A stretch of DNA of 64,000 nucleotides from Kocuria sp. (GCA_030524035.1 JAUNHG010000005.1:1-64000); one strand, 5' to 3'. Numbered from the stretch's first letter, positions 46,709 to 56,270 are shown. A program made the numbers and translations. Notes: generated by a model not told the origin, from the letters alone.

Positions 46709-48199
46709 TTAGGAATCTTTGCTTTCTTTGAAGGGGATGTCTAAGCCAATGGCAGCTATTCCTGTATGATTCTCCGTGGCCCAAAGGCTGCCATGATGAG
46801 CATTAACTATTCTCTCAATAGTGGAAATCCCTAAAGTAAGATTGAAAGGTAATTTGTTGCCATGGTTGTTTTTATCTGGCAGGGTTGCGCAGTTGATAAT
46901 TTCCTCCACCGTCCACTCTTGGATAAATTCCCCCTGATAATTTATGGCTATCCGAAGAACTTTTCCACGAATGACTGAACCTCCATCATGCTTAACTGCG
47001 CTATCTGTGTAGGTGCCCCCTCCAGCGGAGTCCTTTGAATTAAGGATCTCAGCATCTACTACGATTTCATCGAGGTGTTTACTATGATCGGTGAGAATTT
47101 TGATGAGTTGTACAAACGCTAATCTAATGGCCTCAGGGTCAATTTCCGCATAAATATCTGGTGTACTTCTGATTGATATTTTATGCGAAAATCCCTCTTT
47201 TGACATTTTGTTAATGGATTCGCTGAGTAATTTATCGATTGAGGTATTCGCAAGTTTTAAGTTGCTGGAAGTTCTGTATTTTTGTAACTTAGACAAGCGT
47301 CTAGATGTTTGATCCAAAATGAGCAAGGGTGATTTTTCCTCTTGCTGTCCTTTGGGTGGGTTGCTTGAAGAAAAACTGTGCCTGCTACTTATAGAACTCA
47401 TGGCATCAGGGATGGATTCTTTGAGAAAATAAATCTCGGTCCCCTGTATGTATTCGATTCTGTCAAGCATCGAATTGATTGACTCTGCGGCTCGCGTGGT
47501 GTCATCGTCACCTTCTATGGGTATGCGTTTAGAAAGATCGTCTCCCTGAATTTTTTCCACTGAATTCTTTATTTTATTTATAGGTCTTAAAATTTTGCCT
47601 GCAACAAGCCAGGCGATGGCTGCTGTGAGGATCAGGCCACCCACGGCAACGGATAGCAATATAAATGTCTGCTGATTGACTTCTTCTTCCCCTGGACCAG
47701 TGAATTCCAAAACAATAAGAGCTACGCCGTTATCTGACGTATAGCGACCCCACCGCATGGGCCCATGCTCAGTCTCATCGATCCCTGATGTATCTGAGGA
47801 GGTCAGTAGCTGTTGGAGTTTTTGTTCATCACGGGCAATCAACTCGCCGGCGTCGTTAGAAGCATTGTCCAAGAAAATTACTTCATCACCGAAATGCCCA
47901 ATCAAGGTTTCGTTAGTGGTCGGTGTTTGTCGTGATAAATATGTTTCTATTAAGTCTATCTCTGACGCGTTGGATGCTGTTCCTGGGTCAAACTCTTGGT
48001 TTGCAAATATTTGGAACTCTTCAATTTCCTGAACTATGGCATCGTTGGCAGCTTGATTGACTTGCCCTAGGAGAATGGATCTGACGGAAATAATAGTGGC
48101 TAGCATTGTAATTGCGGTAGCCAAAACTATCCATCCTACTATCCGCCACCTCGCTGAGGCCTGTGCTTCTAGAGATTTTGTATGCTTCTCATTTTTCAT
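46709..48199 (-). CDS. Degenerate sensor histidine kinase (pseudokinase)
   Basis: This 496-aa protein has TM1 (about 18-42), an extracytoplasmic domain of about 140 residues, TM2 (about 183-207) and a HAMP domain (about 205-255; GKILRPINKIKNSVEKI). The following helix should carry the phospho-accepting His, yet reads FLKESIPDAMSS from F258, with Pro264 in its place. The ATP-binding region keeps the shape (PDIYAEIDPEAIRLAFVQL, LGISTIERIVNAHHGS), but the N-box Asn residues and the DxGxG box are missing. It is probably inactive as a kinase and may sense a ligand for the adjacent transporter. No response regulator is beside it. Its ATG overlaps the stop of the small gene upstream. Confidence 0.8.
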   Translation of the reverse strand: MKNEKHTKSLEAQASARWRIVGWIVLATAITMLATIISVRSILLGQVNQAANDAIVQEIEEFQIFANQEFDPGTASNASEIDLIETYLSRQTPTTNETLIGHFGDEVIFLDNASNDAGELIARDEQKLQQLLTSSDTSGIDETEHGPMRWGRYTSDNGVALIVLEFTGPGEEEVNQQTFILLSVAVGGLILTAAIAWLVAGKILRPINKIKNSVEKIQGDDLSKRIPIEGDDDTTRAAESINSMLDRIEYIQGTEIYFLKESIPDAMSSISSRHSFSSSNPPKGQQEEKSPLLILDQTSRRLSKLQKYRTSSNLKLANTSIDKLLSESINKMSKEGFSHKISIRSTPDIYAEIDPEAIRLAFVQLIKILTDHSKHLDEIVVDAEILNSKDSAGGGTYTDSAVKHDGGSVIRGKVLRIAINYQGEFIQEWTVEEIINCATLPDKNNHGNKLPFNLTLGISTIERIVNAHHGSLWATENHTGIAAIGLDIPFKESKDS

Positions 48200-48480
48200 T
48201 CATCATCCTCGAATTCTATGAATTCGTCGTCTGTGCTCACTCTTTCTGGAGCTACAGAAGCGGTTGACCCTTTTTGGGGTTCTTGCAGCGGCTGTGGCTT
48301 TGGTGAGGTATTTACTTCCCCTGGTTGTTGTGGTGTGACTGTTTCCACTTCGACCCGTGACACGGCCGGACTTGCAGGAAGCTCTGGAGGTTCTGTTGTG
48401 CGGGCCAGTTGCTGTGTGCTCAACGTCGTTAAAACAGGAACGCCCATCATCGCTATGAGGAACAAAATCCGCTTGATCAT
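48196..48480 (-). CDS. Small membrane-anchored or secreted acidic protein
   Basis: This 94-aa protein starts with MIKRILFLIAMMGVPVLTT, a short hydrophobic segment that may be a signal anchor, followed by a Pro/Thr/Glu-rich extracellular stretch ending in DDEFIEFEDDE. I recognise no family. Its stop overlaps the ATG of the sensor-like protein (ATGA), which points to one function with it, for example as a partner of the extracytoplasmic domain. It is the first gene of the operon. Confidence 0.62.
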   Translation of the reverse strand: MIKRILFLIAMMGVPVLTTLSTQQLARTTEPPELPASPAVSRVEVETVTPQQPGEVNTSPKPQPLQEPQKGSTASVAPERVSTDDEFIEFEDDE

Positions 48481-48662
48481 AGCCTGGGAGTAAAACCAAT
48501 CATTATGAAAGCTAGATGAGATCTGGTTGCATGCTAGGGGTTAAGGCCCTGTGCTGCTGAGAAATGTTAGGAAATGATGTGAAACATGAATGAAGATACA
48601 TCGATGCGTCCGTAATTCAAATTTTCTGCAGTTCAACAGGATTAGACCCGTAGGATCACGCT

Positions 48663-49127
48663 ATGAGTGACGTGCAGACTTTCATCCTCACGGCGCAGCA
48701 GATGACCGCCGTCCAGATGCAAAAAATCCTGCAACTGCGGGTGGGCGTATTCGTCGCGGAACAAGGCATCGTGTGCCAGGAAGTTGATGCAGCTGACCGT
48801 GCTTCCACTACGGAACACATCTGGTGTGAAGTTAACGATCAGGTGCTTTCTGTGCTCAGACTGCTGTTAGACGGACCTGTGGTCAGAATTGGCCGGGTGG
48901 CAACAGCCGCTGATCACAGGCGTCGTGGGCATTCCGAACGATTGATGTGGATGGCGTTGAAGCGTGCCCACAACACCGGCCGCCCTGTGGAAATTCATGC
49001 TCAGGCGTACTTAGAAAACTGGTATGAAAAATTTGGGTTTCACCGTGTTGGCGCCAATTTTTTGGAAGAAGGTGTTGAGCACTTGCTCATGACGTGGGAT
49101 GGCCGTCTACCGGATGCCCAAACGTGA
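48663..49127 (+). CDS. ElaA-type GNAT acetyltransferase
   Basis: This 154-aa protein has the GNAT fold, with QLRVGVFVAEQGIVCQEVDAAD at the N-terminus (ElaA type), the acetyl-CoA motif RIGRVATAADHRRRGHSERLM, and the final YLENWYEKFGFHRVGANFLEEGVEH. ElaA relatives are widespread and their substrate is unknown. It has its own promoter region of 180 nt upstream and faces the wall-protein gene. Confidence 0.85.
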   Translation: MSDVQTFILTAQQMTAVQMQKILQLRVGVFVAEQGIVCQEVDAADRASTTEHIWCEVNDQVLSVLRLLLDGPVVRIGRVATAADHRRRGHSERLMWMALKRAHNTGRPVEIHAQAYLENWYEKFGFHRVGANFLEEGVEHLLMTWDGRLPDAQT

Positions 49128-49205
49128 ATACGGCAGGGTGAGGGGGTGCCACCTCTGGCCAGAGATGACACCCCCCGTTCTGGTGTCCGGCAGAGGCCGA
49201 CTACC

Positions 49206-50360
49206 TCAGCGCCCGGACTTGAGCGCGTCCCATACGGCAGCGGAAACCACGCCGTCGTCGACTACGCCAATCCGGCGTTGGTAGGCGATCACCGCAGACT
49301 CAGTAGCGGAGTTATAGAAACCAAACGGGGGCAGGCCGGCAGTCATTCGGGCATTCAGTGCCCGCTGCAGCGTTACCACATCAGCTCCGGAGGAGCCGCG
49401 CTGCAGTTGGGTGTTGCTGGCGGCTCCGGCTTCCAGCGCGGTCCAGGTCGCGGTATCCACGCGGGATGACTGTGCTACGGAGGTGTCTTTCTGGAATGCT
49501 CTGACGGCGGTGATCGTGGATGCCATGACGGTGGTGTCCGTGGTGCCGGGGTCAAAACCACGGGCACGTAACAGCTCGTGGAGCCGCCCTACGGCGTCGC
49601 CTTCGGACCCCAAGCTCAAAGTGGGGTAGAAGTCGGAGCCGGGACCTGATGGCGGAGAGCTGACCAGGGATACTCGGACGGCACCAGCCGTCAAGCTGCG
49701 TGTGATATCCACCTGCAGCATTTCCAACAGTTGGTTCCAGTGGGCATCAGCAACCGCACCGCCATTGATGTTCAAAGGAGTGCGGACGTTCCCCGGAGCA
49801 ATGCCGTACTGCTGGCACAGATAAGCACTGATATGCACCAGGTTGGAATACATGGCCTGTGTGGGCCACGCACTGCTGTAATTTCCCTCCACGAGCACTG
49901 TCACCACTTGTGTGTTGTGTCCACTGATCAGTGCACCTTCCACGAAGGAATTGCCGCTGGCAGCGGCCGCAATAGTGCCGTGGCGGCCCTCCATGACATG
50001 CCCTCCACGGGTTACCAAAGCGTGATGGGTGGAGTCTGGCTGACCCTGTGCGAAGGCAGATTCCTGTGCAGCACGTGCAGTGTTACGGGAATCTTCTGGT
50101 GAGTAGGCATTTGTGTTTTCCGTCCACGTCTGGTCCACCACCAGGTACGTAGGACGGTAGTTGTGGGTGACCAGATTGCCGTGTGGCGTCTGTGCTCCCC
50201 AGGATCCTGTGCTCACCAACGATGACGGCGCTGCTAGCCCTGCACCCCAACTTGGCGCGGCTGTCGCGGTGCCCAAAGCCGCGATGCCTCCCAGGATGGC
50301 GGTGCCCCGCAAGAGGGCTCGGCGGTCGAATGATGGCGTTGGTGTGTGACGTGATTTCAC
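49206..50360 (-). CDS. Tat-exported PGRP/amidase-like protein with two peptidoglycan-binding domains
   Basis: This 384-aa protein has a Tat signal (SFDRRALLRGTAILGG, cleavage about residue 35). Residues about 60-215 have the PGRP/amidase_2 layout (HHALVTRGGHVMEGRHGT, SGHNTQVVTVLVEGNYS). The first zinc His pair, usually VVHHT, reads VVDQT here, and the HxDxxxTxCPG end is NINGGAVADAHWNQ. So zinc binding and amidase activity are doubtful. Two PG_binding_1 repeats follow at about 245-310 and 317-382 (LSLGSEGDAVGRLHELL, LQRGSSGADVVTLQRAL). It probably binds the wall rather than cuts it. Confidence 0.8.
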   Translation of the reverse strand: MKSRHTPTPSFDRRALLRGTAILGGIAALGTATAAPSWGAGLAAPSSLVSTGSWGAQTPHGNLVTHNYRPTYLVVDQTWTENTNAYSPEDSRNTARAAQESAFAQGQPDSTHHALVTRGGHVMEGRHGTIAAAASGNSFVEGALISGHNTQVVTVLVEGNYSSAWPTQAMYSNLVHISAYLCQQYGIAPGNVRTPLNINGGAVADAHWNQLLEMLQVDITRSLTAGAVRVSLVSSPPSGPGSDFYPTLSLGSEGDAVGRLHELLRARGFDPGTTDTTVMASTITAVRAFQKDTSVAQSSRVDTATWTALEAGAASNTQLQRGSSGADVVTLQRALNARMTAGLPPFGFYNSATESAVIAYQRRIGVVDDGVVSAAVWDALKSGR

Positions 50361-50665
50361 TGAATTTCCCCCTGACAGACATGGTGTTCTGTGTATTGCC
50401 GGTGGCGTGAGTGCGCCTCCGGTGCCGAAGACAAAGTCGGCACCCCATCATGTCTAGTCGCTGGAAATTCTATGTGACGTGTATTGACGCGCTATTGGGG
50501 ACGGGTTCGGCCAATGTGTCTACGTCGGTGATAGCTGGCCGCTTAACAAGTTGCATCAGGGTGCCAAACTCCTTGACAAAGACTCTGACACCCTGATGCG
50601 AGGTTGTGGTGGCTATGCGCGGGGTCGCACGGCCACCACGTTGTGGACTACCGCAGCTGTGACTG
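50361..50665. other. Intergenic region, 305 nt, with long hairpin
   Basis: This gap lies between the PGRP-like gene and the small secreted protein gene, both on the minus strand. It holds the promoter of the former and the 11-bp inverted repeat at 50553-50599. I see no coding sequence. Confidence 0.5.
50553..50599. terminator. Inverted repeat, 11-bp perfect stem with 25-nt loop
   Basis: GCATCAGGGTG (50553-50563) pairs with CACCCTGATGC (50589-50599). It lies 67 bp past the stop of the minus-strand secreted protein gene, as a terminator or operator would. There is no U tract. Confidence 0.5.
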
Positions 50666-51085
50666 TCAGCGGTAGTAGTTACTGATCACTCGGCTGCTTC
50701 CCGCGATGCCGGAGCAAGATGTTGTGACGGTCACCGAATCAGGATTCCGGAAGACTTTGTTCTCAATGGTCCTCTGGGAAAAGTCTTCATAGCTCCGCCA
50801 GCCGGTGTGGCTGAAGACAGCACGGGTTTTGCCGTCAAATTCATCACTCATGACGTGCACTCTGTCGGTGCCGTAATGCGTCCACGCGATGGAAGGAATG
50901 TTGGGGTGTGACTCCACTCCGCCTGTGTAGCATCCTGTGCTGGTCGACACCCATTCGCTGGCCTCTGGCGTTGCCTGTGCGGGAGCTGCGCCAAGAGCCA
51001 GAATGCCTGTTGCGCCCAGTGCAGTCGCTCCCAGGAGGGTGGTGCCACGAGCCAGCAGACTGCGGAAATTTGTGTTCAGAGACAT
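50666..51085 (-). CDS. Small secreted protein
   Basis: This 139-aa protein has a signal peptide with a twin-hydrophobic run, LLGATALGATGILALGAAPAQA, cleaved after about residue 38. The mature part has two Cys (STGCYTG and TTSCSGI) that could form a disulfide, and no known domain. It may be a lactococcin-972-like or other small exported protein; the SWxSxxGC-type start and a C-terminal aromatic tail (NYYR) hint at that but are not decisive. It stands between the PGRP-like gene and the LuxR gene. AGGAACAG lies upstream of its ATG. Confidence 0.68.
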   Translation of the reverse strand: MSLNTNFRSLLARGTTLLGATALGATGILALGAAPAQATPEASEWVSTSTGCYTGGVESHPNIPSIAWTHYGTDRVHVMSDEFDGKTRAVFSHTGWRSYEDFSQRTIENKVFRNPDSVTVTTSCSGIAGSSRVISNYYR

Positions 51086-51144
51086 GGTGTACTGTTCCTG
51101 TTCGTGTAGGCCCCGATGTTTTTTGGGGCGGGCTTCACGCCGAG

Positions 51145-51188
51145 CGGTCTAACGGGAGATTAGACCGGTCACTCGACATTCGAGTGAC
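51145..51188. promoter_or_regulatory. Two abutting perfect inverted repeats
   Basis: CGGTCTAA/TTAGACCG (51145-51152, 51160-51167) and GTCACTCG/CGAGTGAC (51168-51175, 51181-51188) are perfect 8-bp stems with 7- and 5-nt loops, back to back. They lie 60-103 bp upstream of the small secreted gene and 103-146 bp past the stop of the LuxR gene. They could be leader hairpins, a terminator pair or operators. Confidence 0.6.
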
Positions 51189-51290
51189 GTGCACCACAAT
51201 GCCTGAAAAACATTCAAATTCATAGAAGTGCAGCGAGCCATTGGCCATAAGTTAGAAAAACCTGGGCTAAGGGAAAGCTCAAACGGTTTT

Positions 51291-52067
51291 CTACCCCAAG
51301 CGTGGAACCACAAGATCAAGCTCAATGGCTCGGATTAACAGTTGCAAGCGATCGCGAACGCCCAGCTTTTTGCTGGCTCCGGTGAGGTAGGCCTTGACCG
51401 ACCCCACGGATACAAAAAGTGCATCGGCAATTTCTTGGTTGCTTAAACCGCGCGCCAGGTGTTCCAGGGCTTCTAGTTCGTGGTGTTGCAGGCCGTAGGA
51501 CGTTGCTGCCGCTGTGTTGTGGGCAATCGCGGTGCGCCCCAGGGCCCGCGCGGCTAGGGCTCGAAGCACGGGAAGATCCACCACTAGGTCTTCTTCTAGG
51601 CAGGCAAGTGAGGCTTCCACGAAGTCCTGACGCTGAGCCTCTTTACTCAAATGTCCACAGGCTCCGGCGCGTAGCGCTGCCATCACCTGGTCGAGATCGT
51701 CACCAGAGGACAGTGTGAGGATGCGTAGCTGTGGATTGACTGACATGAGTTCTTTAATGGCGTGATACGCCGGATTGGTGACCAAATCGAGGTCTAACAC
51801 GGCCAAATCAACGGGAGCATTGCGTGTCAACATAGTGTCCACGGCCGCCTGAATACTGGAAACCTGTCCCACTAAGGCCAAAACCCGATGATGGTCAGAT
51901 GTAGGTGAGGTGTTGTCTTCCGGGGTGATGCAGGATGCAAGCGCATGACCTAAGAGTGTTTGCGCCGTGATGATCAGCACGTGATGACGTAGTGCTGCCG
52001 TGGTGGACCCAGGGGGTTGCGAGCTGTGCGTATCGTATGACTGTAGTGATGACGGATTGGTGTGCAT
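51291..52067 (-). CDS. NarL/FixJ-type response regulator, orphan
   Basis: This 258-aa protein has a receiver-like domain (about 28-150), whose LAVLDLDLV strand gives the likely phospho-acceptor Asp, and a C-terminal LuxR helix-turn-helix (about 190-250; LSNQEIADALFVSVGSVKAYLTGASKKLGV). The acidic pair at the start of the receiver is not clear, so phosphorylation may be weak. No sensor kinase is adjacent. It lies upstream of two secreted-protein genes in the same direction and may control them. Confidence 0.82.
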   Translation of the reverse strand: MHTNPSSLQSYDTHSSQPPGSTTAALRHHVLIITAQTLLGHALASCITPEDNTSPTSDHHRVLALVGQVSSIQAAVDTMLTRNAPVDLAVLDLDLVTNPAYHAIKELMSVNPQLRILTLSSGDDLDQVMAALRAGACGHLSKEAQRQDFVEASLACLEEDLVVDLPVLRALAARALGRTAIAHNTAAATSYGLQHHELEALEHLARGLSNQEIADALFVSVGSVKAYLTGASKKLGVRDRLQLLIRAIELDLVVPRLG

Positions 52068-52394
52068 GGCGCCTCTCTGTCAGCTTGTTGACCGCGCGCC
52101 ACTCACCGCTGTGGATCCATATTGAAAGTACTGCCCGCCACAGCGGATGACATGGCGGTGGTCGCGACGTACGTCTCCCCAGGCATAAATGTATGCGACC
52201 GCAATTAAATTGTGGGCCATGTTGCGGTACTTGTCGCTCAAGCGAGGCAATGTTTCACGGTTTTAGGCCGATTCATTCAGCATCATGTATGTTCCCCACG
52301 GCCTTGTGCCCTACGCGTACCCGGCGTCGGGAATGTTAGCGGCGGCGGTATGGGGGGGTGTGGACTCCGCGCCGCCGCTAACGGGTCCCGCCAC
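52068..52394. other. Intergenic region, 327 nt, with GC-rich hairpin
   Basis: It separates the LuxR gene promoter from the 3' end of the MsmK-like gene, both on the minus strand. Apart from the hairpin at 52335-52382 I see nothing coding. The AT-rich stretch near 52190-52215 may be a promoter. Confidence 0.5.
52335..52382 (-). terminator. GC-rich hairpin after the MsmK-like gene
   Basis: GTTAGCGGCGGCG (52335-52347) pairs perfectly with CGCCGCCGCTAAC (52370-52382), with a 22-nt loop. It begins 13 bp past the minus-strand stop. There is no T run, so termination would rely on the stem alone. Confidence 0.65.
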
Positions 52395-53555
52395 TCAGCT
52401 CTTGTTCGGCAGGCGCTGACCAGATGCAGTGTCGAATAAATGGATTCGACTCTGGGAGGGGGACGCCCAGACGGTGTGGCCGGGTTGAACATGGCTGCGT
52501 CCGGCAGTGCGGATCACGATGGTGTTGATGGCAGGGGGTTCGTCCTCAGAAAAATCGTCTTCAGCTGCAGTGGAGTGAGTGGGGACAACCCGGTTGGCGG
52601 CGGTCACCGGGGCCAATGTGCCATATAAGTAGGCGTCCGCTCCCAGTTCTTCCACCACATCCACGGTGATAGGTATCCCCTGGCCGTCAGGGCCTACCGT
52701 GAAGTCCTCGGGTCGTAATCCCACCGTTACGTCTTGCCCGGTCAGCGCCTTTTGCTGTTGTGCTGTGAGTTCAATTGCGGTGGAACCTAGCTGCAGTACA
52801 CCATGACTGTCCGGGGTGGTTCGGAAAAAGTTCATGGCTGGAGAGCCGATAAAACCTGCCACAAACTCGTTCTTGGGGTGGTCATAGAGTGCGGACGGGG
52901 TGTCCACCTGCATCAGAATGCCGTCCTTGAGCACCGCCACGCGGTCCCCCATGGTCATAGCCTCAGTCTGATCGTGGGTGACATACACCGTGGTGACCCC
53001 TAGCTTTCGGGTAAGTGAGGCGATCTGGGTGCGGGTCTGTACGCGTAACTTGGCATCCAGGTTGGATAGCGGCTCATCCATGAGGAATACCTGTGGGGAT
53101 CGCACAATTGCTCGTCCCATGGCCACGCGTTGACGTTGACCGCCGGATAGGGCTTTGGGTTTACGGTCCAGGTAGTCCGTGAGGTCCAGAATCTTGGCGG
53201 CTTCTTCTACTTGACGCCGCCGTTCAGCCGCTGGGATTTTCGCGATCTTGAGGGCAAAGCCCATATTTTCCGCGACAGTCATGTGAGGGTAGAGCGCGTA
53301 GTTTTGGAACACCATGGCAATGTCGCGGTCGCGTGGGTCAACATCTGTGACGTCACGCTCGCCAATGCGGATTGCGCCCTGTGTGACCTCTTCTAGCCCG
53401 GCGAGCATGCGCAGTGTGGTGGATTTGCCGCAACCGGAGGGGCCGACAAGGACAAGAAATTCACCATCGGCAATTTCCAGATTGAGATCTGAGACGGAAG
53501 GCTTTTCCGCTCCAGGGTACTGACAAGTCACGTGGTCGTAAGTGACGGTGGCCAT
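52395..53555 (-). CDS. MsmK/UgpC-type sugar ABC transporter ATPase
   Basis: This 386-aa ATPase has Walker [10 protein letters not shown] near residue 38, the signature [14 protein letters not shown], Walker [17 protein letters not shown] and switch [15 protein letters not shown], then a C-terminal OB-type regulatory domain (about 240-386) as in MalK. Such ATPases often energise several sugar importers. The binding protein and permeases at 54912-58203 have no ATPase next to them, so this one is the likely partner. The start is MATVTYDHV; a long upstream frame is not coding. A CRP/GlxR-like dyad lies upstream. Confidence 0.9.
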   Translation of the reverse strand: MATVTYDHVTCQYPGAEKPSVSDLNLEIADGEFLVLVGPSGCGKSTTLRMLAGLEEVTQGAIRIGERDVTDVDPRDRDIAMVFQNYALYPHMTVAENMGFALKIAKIPAAERRRQVEEAAKILDLTDYLDRKPKALSGGQRQRVAMGRAIVRSPQVFLMDEPLSNLDAKLRVQTRTQIASLTRKLGVTTVYVTHDQTEAMTMGDRVAVLKDGILMQVDTPSALYDHPKNEFVAGFIGSPAMNFFRTTPDSHGVLQLGSTAIELTAQQQKALTGQDVTVGLRPEDFTVGPDGQGIPITVDVVEELGADAYLYGTLAPVTAANRVVPTHSTAAEDDFSEDEPPAINTIVIRTAGRSHVQPGHTVWASPSQSRIHLFDTASGQRLPNKS

Positions 53556-53612
53556 GGGGTTCTCGCTTTCTTTTCCGGCAGGTACGTGCCGGACGATCCG
53601 TTGAAAAGATGG

Positions 53613-53628
53613 TGTGGCGTGTGCCACA
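53613..53628. promoter_or_regulatory. CRP/GlxR-like dyad
   Basis: TGTGGCGTGTGCCACA is a perfect 6-4-6 dyad that fits the TGTG-N8-CACA frame of corynebacterial GlxR and other CRP-type sites. It lies 57 bp upstream of the MsmK-like start and 165 bp upstream of ald. Confidence 0.6.
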
Positions 53629-53792
53629 AGACTGAGATTACAAGGATAAATGCGCGTCGTGTGCGAAAATGTTAGAAGTTGATTGATGTGACGATGAATG
53701 ACCCATTGAGTCGTCAGTATGAGCTGGGCCACACTGTGGTGTGGAGGGCTTGTGGCTCGGTATGACACGGATTTCGTCACGAAAGGTTCGTT

Positions 53793-54884
53793 ATGCGCAT
53801 CGGCATTCCCCGGGAGACCAAAAACCAAGAGGATCGCGTGGCGATCACCCCGCCTGGAGTGCACCAGCTGGTGTTACACGGCCACGATGTTGTGTTGGAA
53901 CACGGTGCCGGTGTGGGATCCCGCATCCCGGATGCAGAATATGAGCAGGCAGGCGCACGGATGGTGCCCGTGGAAGAAGCGTGGGGCGCTGACATGGTGC
54001 TCAAGGTCAAGGAGCCGACTCCCGCCGAATATCAATATTTACGTGCTGACATGGTGCTGTTCACGTACCTGCATTTGGCGGCTTCGGAAGAACTGACCCG
54101 GGCGTTGGTTGATGCTGGAACTACCGCCCTTGCCTACGAAAATGTGGAAACCGACGACGGCGCGTTGCCTTTATTGGCGCCAATGTCGGAAGTAGCGGGT
54201 CGCATGGCTGCTCTGGTGGGTTCTCACCTATTGCTGTCCACCAGTGGTGGACGTGGAATTCTGATGCCGGGGATCCCCGGGGTTCGTCCAGCGGTAGCCA
54301 CCGTGATTGGCGCGGGCAATGCCGGTTCTCATGCGCTGGATCAATTGGTGGGATTGGGTGCGGAGGTGACGGTATTGGATCTGTCAATACCCGCGCTGCG
54401 TCGTGTGGATGAAAAATACGGTGGACGGGTGCGCACCGTGGTTTCTAGTCCGTACGAGATTGAAAAGTGCGTATTGCGTTCGGATGTGGTGATTGGTGCG
54501 GTCCTGATTCCTGGACGTAAAGCCCCCACGGTGGTGCCACATGATCTGGTGGAACGCATGATGGAAGGTTCCGTGGTCGTGGATATTGCTGTGGACCAAG
54601 GAGGATGCTGTGAAGACACCAGAGCAACCTCTCACGACGCTCCGACATTCAGGGTTGGCCCCACTACTTTTTACTGTGTGGCCAATATGCCCGGCGCTGT
54701 GCCCGTGACCTCCACCTACGGGTTGACCAACGCCACGTTGCCCTATGCGACGCGTTTGGCGGATGCGGGGTGGCGCAAGGCCTGTGCAGCGGATGCTGCC
54801 TTGAGGCGTGGGGTTGTGGTGGCGGGTGGGCGCGTCCAGCACCCGGCGATTGCTGCAGAATTCCCGGGACTGCCTGTCGCGTGA
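53793..54884 (+). CDS. ald: Alanine dehydrogenase
   Basis: This 363-aa enzyme interconverts L-alanine and pyruvate plus ammonia with [23 protein letters not shown] at the N-terminus, the catalytic Lys in [22 protein letters not shown] with the catalytic His, and [28 protein letters not shown] (Rossmann) are family motifs. It lies between two sugar transport blocks with no clear link to them. It converges on the binding-protein gene with 27 bp between stops. Confidence 0.93.
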   Translation: MRIGIPRETKNQEDRVAITPPGVHQLVLHGHDVVLEHGAGVGSRIPDAEYEQAGARMVPVEEAWGADMVLKVKEPTPAEYQYLRADMVLFTYLHLAASEELTRALVDAGTTALAYENVETDDGALPLLAPMSEVAGRMAALVGSHLLLSTSGGRGILMPGIPGVRPAVATVIGAGNAGSHALDQLVGLGAEVTVLDLSIPALRRVDEKYGGRVRTVVSSPYEIEKCVLRSDVVIGAVLIPGRKAPTVVPHDLVERMMEGSVVVDIAVDQGGCCEDTRATSHDAPTFRVGPTTFYCVANMPGAVPVTSTYGLTNATLPYATRLADAGWRKACAADAALRRGVVVAGGRVQHPAIAAEFPGLPVA

Positions 54885-54911
54885 TCCCGCATGCTTTCCC
54901 GTAGCGGGCTG

Positions 54912-56270
54912 TTACTGGTCCTCCTCTGTCAGAAAAAGATCGTTGATCGCGGGGTTTGTGCGATTTAGCACCTGCGATGACGGCGGACGCTTAGCCCAGA
55001 TTTCCTGAAATGCTGGTGTAGTCAGTGCCGCAACATCCGCGCCGTGACGGGTCACTGGAAGGTAGAACGTTTCGCCGTCCTCCACCGGGTCAGTGAAAGC
55101 GGACGTATCGAACCCCCGCTCGGTCCAAATTTCTTCAGTGCGCTGTACCGAATCATTGCGGGCGGGGAACACCACAGCGGCCTCCGCCACCACGGACTGA
55201 CATTCGCGTGATCCTAGAAAGGAGACCCACTGCGCTGCAGCTTCCGGGTTGTCAGTATCGGCGGAAATCGAATCCGCTAACCCATTAATTACTGACGGTG
55301 CCGTGCCATGAGGGCCTTCTGGCATGCGAGCGGTTCCCACCTGGAAATCCTCGGATACCGAATAGGCGGGAATCATCCAAGAACCATCCGCCACCACGGC
55401 CACGGAGCCAGACATCAGTTGGTTGAGTGTTCCGTCGTCCTGGTTGAACTGGCCAAATTTGGGCATATATCCCTTATCGGAAAGTCCAAAATACCAGTCA
55501 AGGGTTTCGTGTAGTGCGGGGTCGTCGTAGTTATATTCAGTGCCCCACAGTGGTTGATTCGTGGCCTGCCACCCCGCCCCGTTGGCAAATGACGCCCACT
55601 GCCCCTGTCCGGTGGTTCCGCCACCAGCTTCGGACAGCCCAAACCCATACACGGCAACGTTGTTCTTATCAAAACCGGGCTCATCCCCACGGATCCCGTT
55701 TTTATCCACCGTCAAATGCGCCACTGTCTCCTCAAAACTTCCACCGTCATGAGGATTCCACGCCAGTGATCCTAATTCTTCGGGGCTTACTCCGGCGTCT
55801 TGTAATAGGTCACTGTTGTAGAACAACGCAATGGTGTCCCAGTCTTTAGGGCTGCCGTATCTGTGTCCGTCATCCCCGGTCCAGATCTCCATTAAACCGT
55901 CTTGGTAATCAGCGGCCTTCTGACCCGCTGTGGCTTTCTGCTCATCCAATGGCAGCAAAACCTCCAAGTCGGCGTACTGAGGGTACCGAGACACATGGTT
56001 AACGAACACATCCGGCCCAGTGTCCGCCAAAAATCCTGCGGTTAATCGCTGCCAATAATCATCCCACCCTGTCTGAGTGATATTGACGTTATACTGCGGG
56101 TTTTGCTCTTCAAAAAGATCGGCGCACTTTTGATAGGCAGGTAATTGCTGTGTATCCCACATCCAATAGTCGATGGTATTGCTGCGGGTCTGTTCAGCTC
56201 CGCAGCCACTGAGTGCCAAAATCGTGGCAGAAAAAATCGCAGCCGGAACGAAAAAATTCTTTATGGTCAT
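54912..56270 (-). CDS. Sugar ABC transporter substrate-binding lipoprotein
   Basis: This 452-aa protein has a signal peptide with lipobox LSGC (Cys at about residue 23). The family-1 binding-protein motifs YWMWDTQQLPAYQK and LTAGFLADTGPDVFVN are near the start, and WVSFLGSRECQSVVAEAAVVFPARNDS near the C-terminus. It should deliver an alpha-galactoside such as raffinose or melibiose to the permeases encoded next to it, given the GH36 gene in the same operon. Confidence 0.9.
   Translation of the reverse strand: MTIKNFFVPAAIFSATILALSGCGAEQTRSNTIDYWMWDTQQLPAYQKCADLFEEQNPQYNVNITQTGWDDYWQRLTAGFLADTGPDVFVNHVSRYPQYADLEVLLPLDEQKATAGQKAADYQDGLMEIWTGDDGHRYGSPKDWDTIALFYNSDLLQDAGVSPEELGSLAWNPHDGGSFEETVAHLTVDKNGIRGDEPGFDKNNVAVYGFGLSEAGGGTTGQGQWASFANGAGWQATNQPLWGTEYNYDDPALHETLDWYFGLSDKGYMPKFGQFNQDDGTLNQLMSGSVAVVADGSWMIPAYSVSEDFQVGTARMPEGPHGTAPSVINGLADSISADTDNPEAAAQWVSFLGSRECQSVVAEAAVVFPARNDSVQRTEEIWTERGFDTSAFTDPVEDGETFYLPVTRHGADVAALTTPAFQEIWAKRPPSSQVLNRTNPAINDLFLTEEDQ

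Noticed and set aside
53556..53864. 103-codon extension of the MsmK-like ATPase
   Set aside because: It overlaps the ald start on the other strand and the CRP-like site; the family begins at MATVTYDHV.
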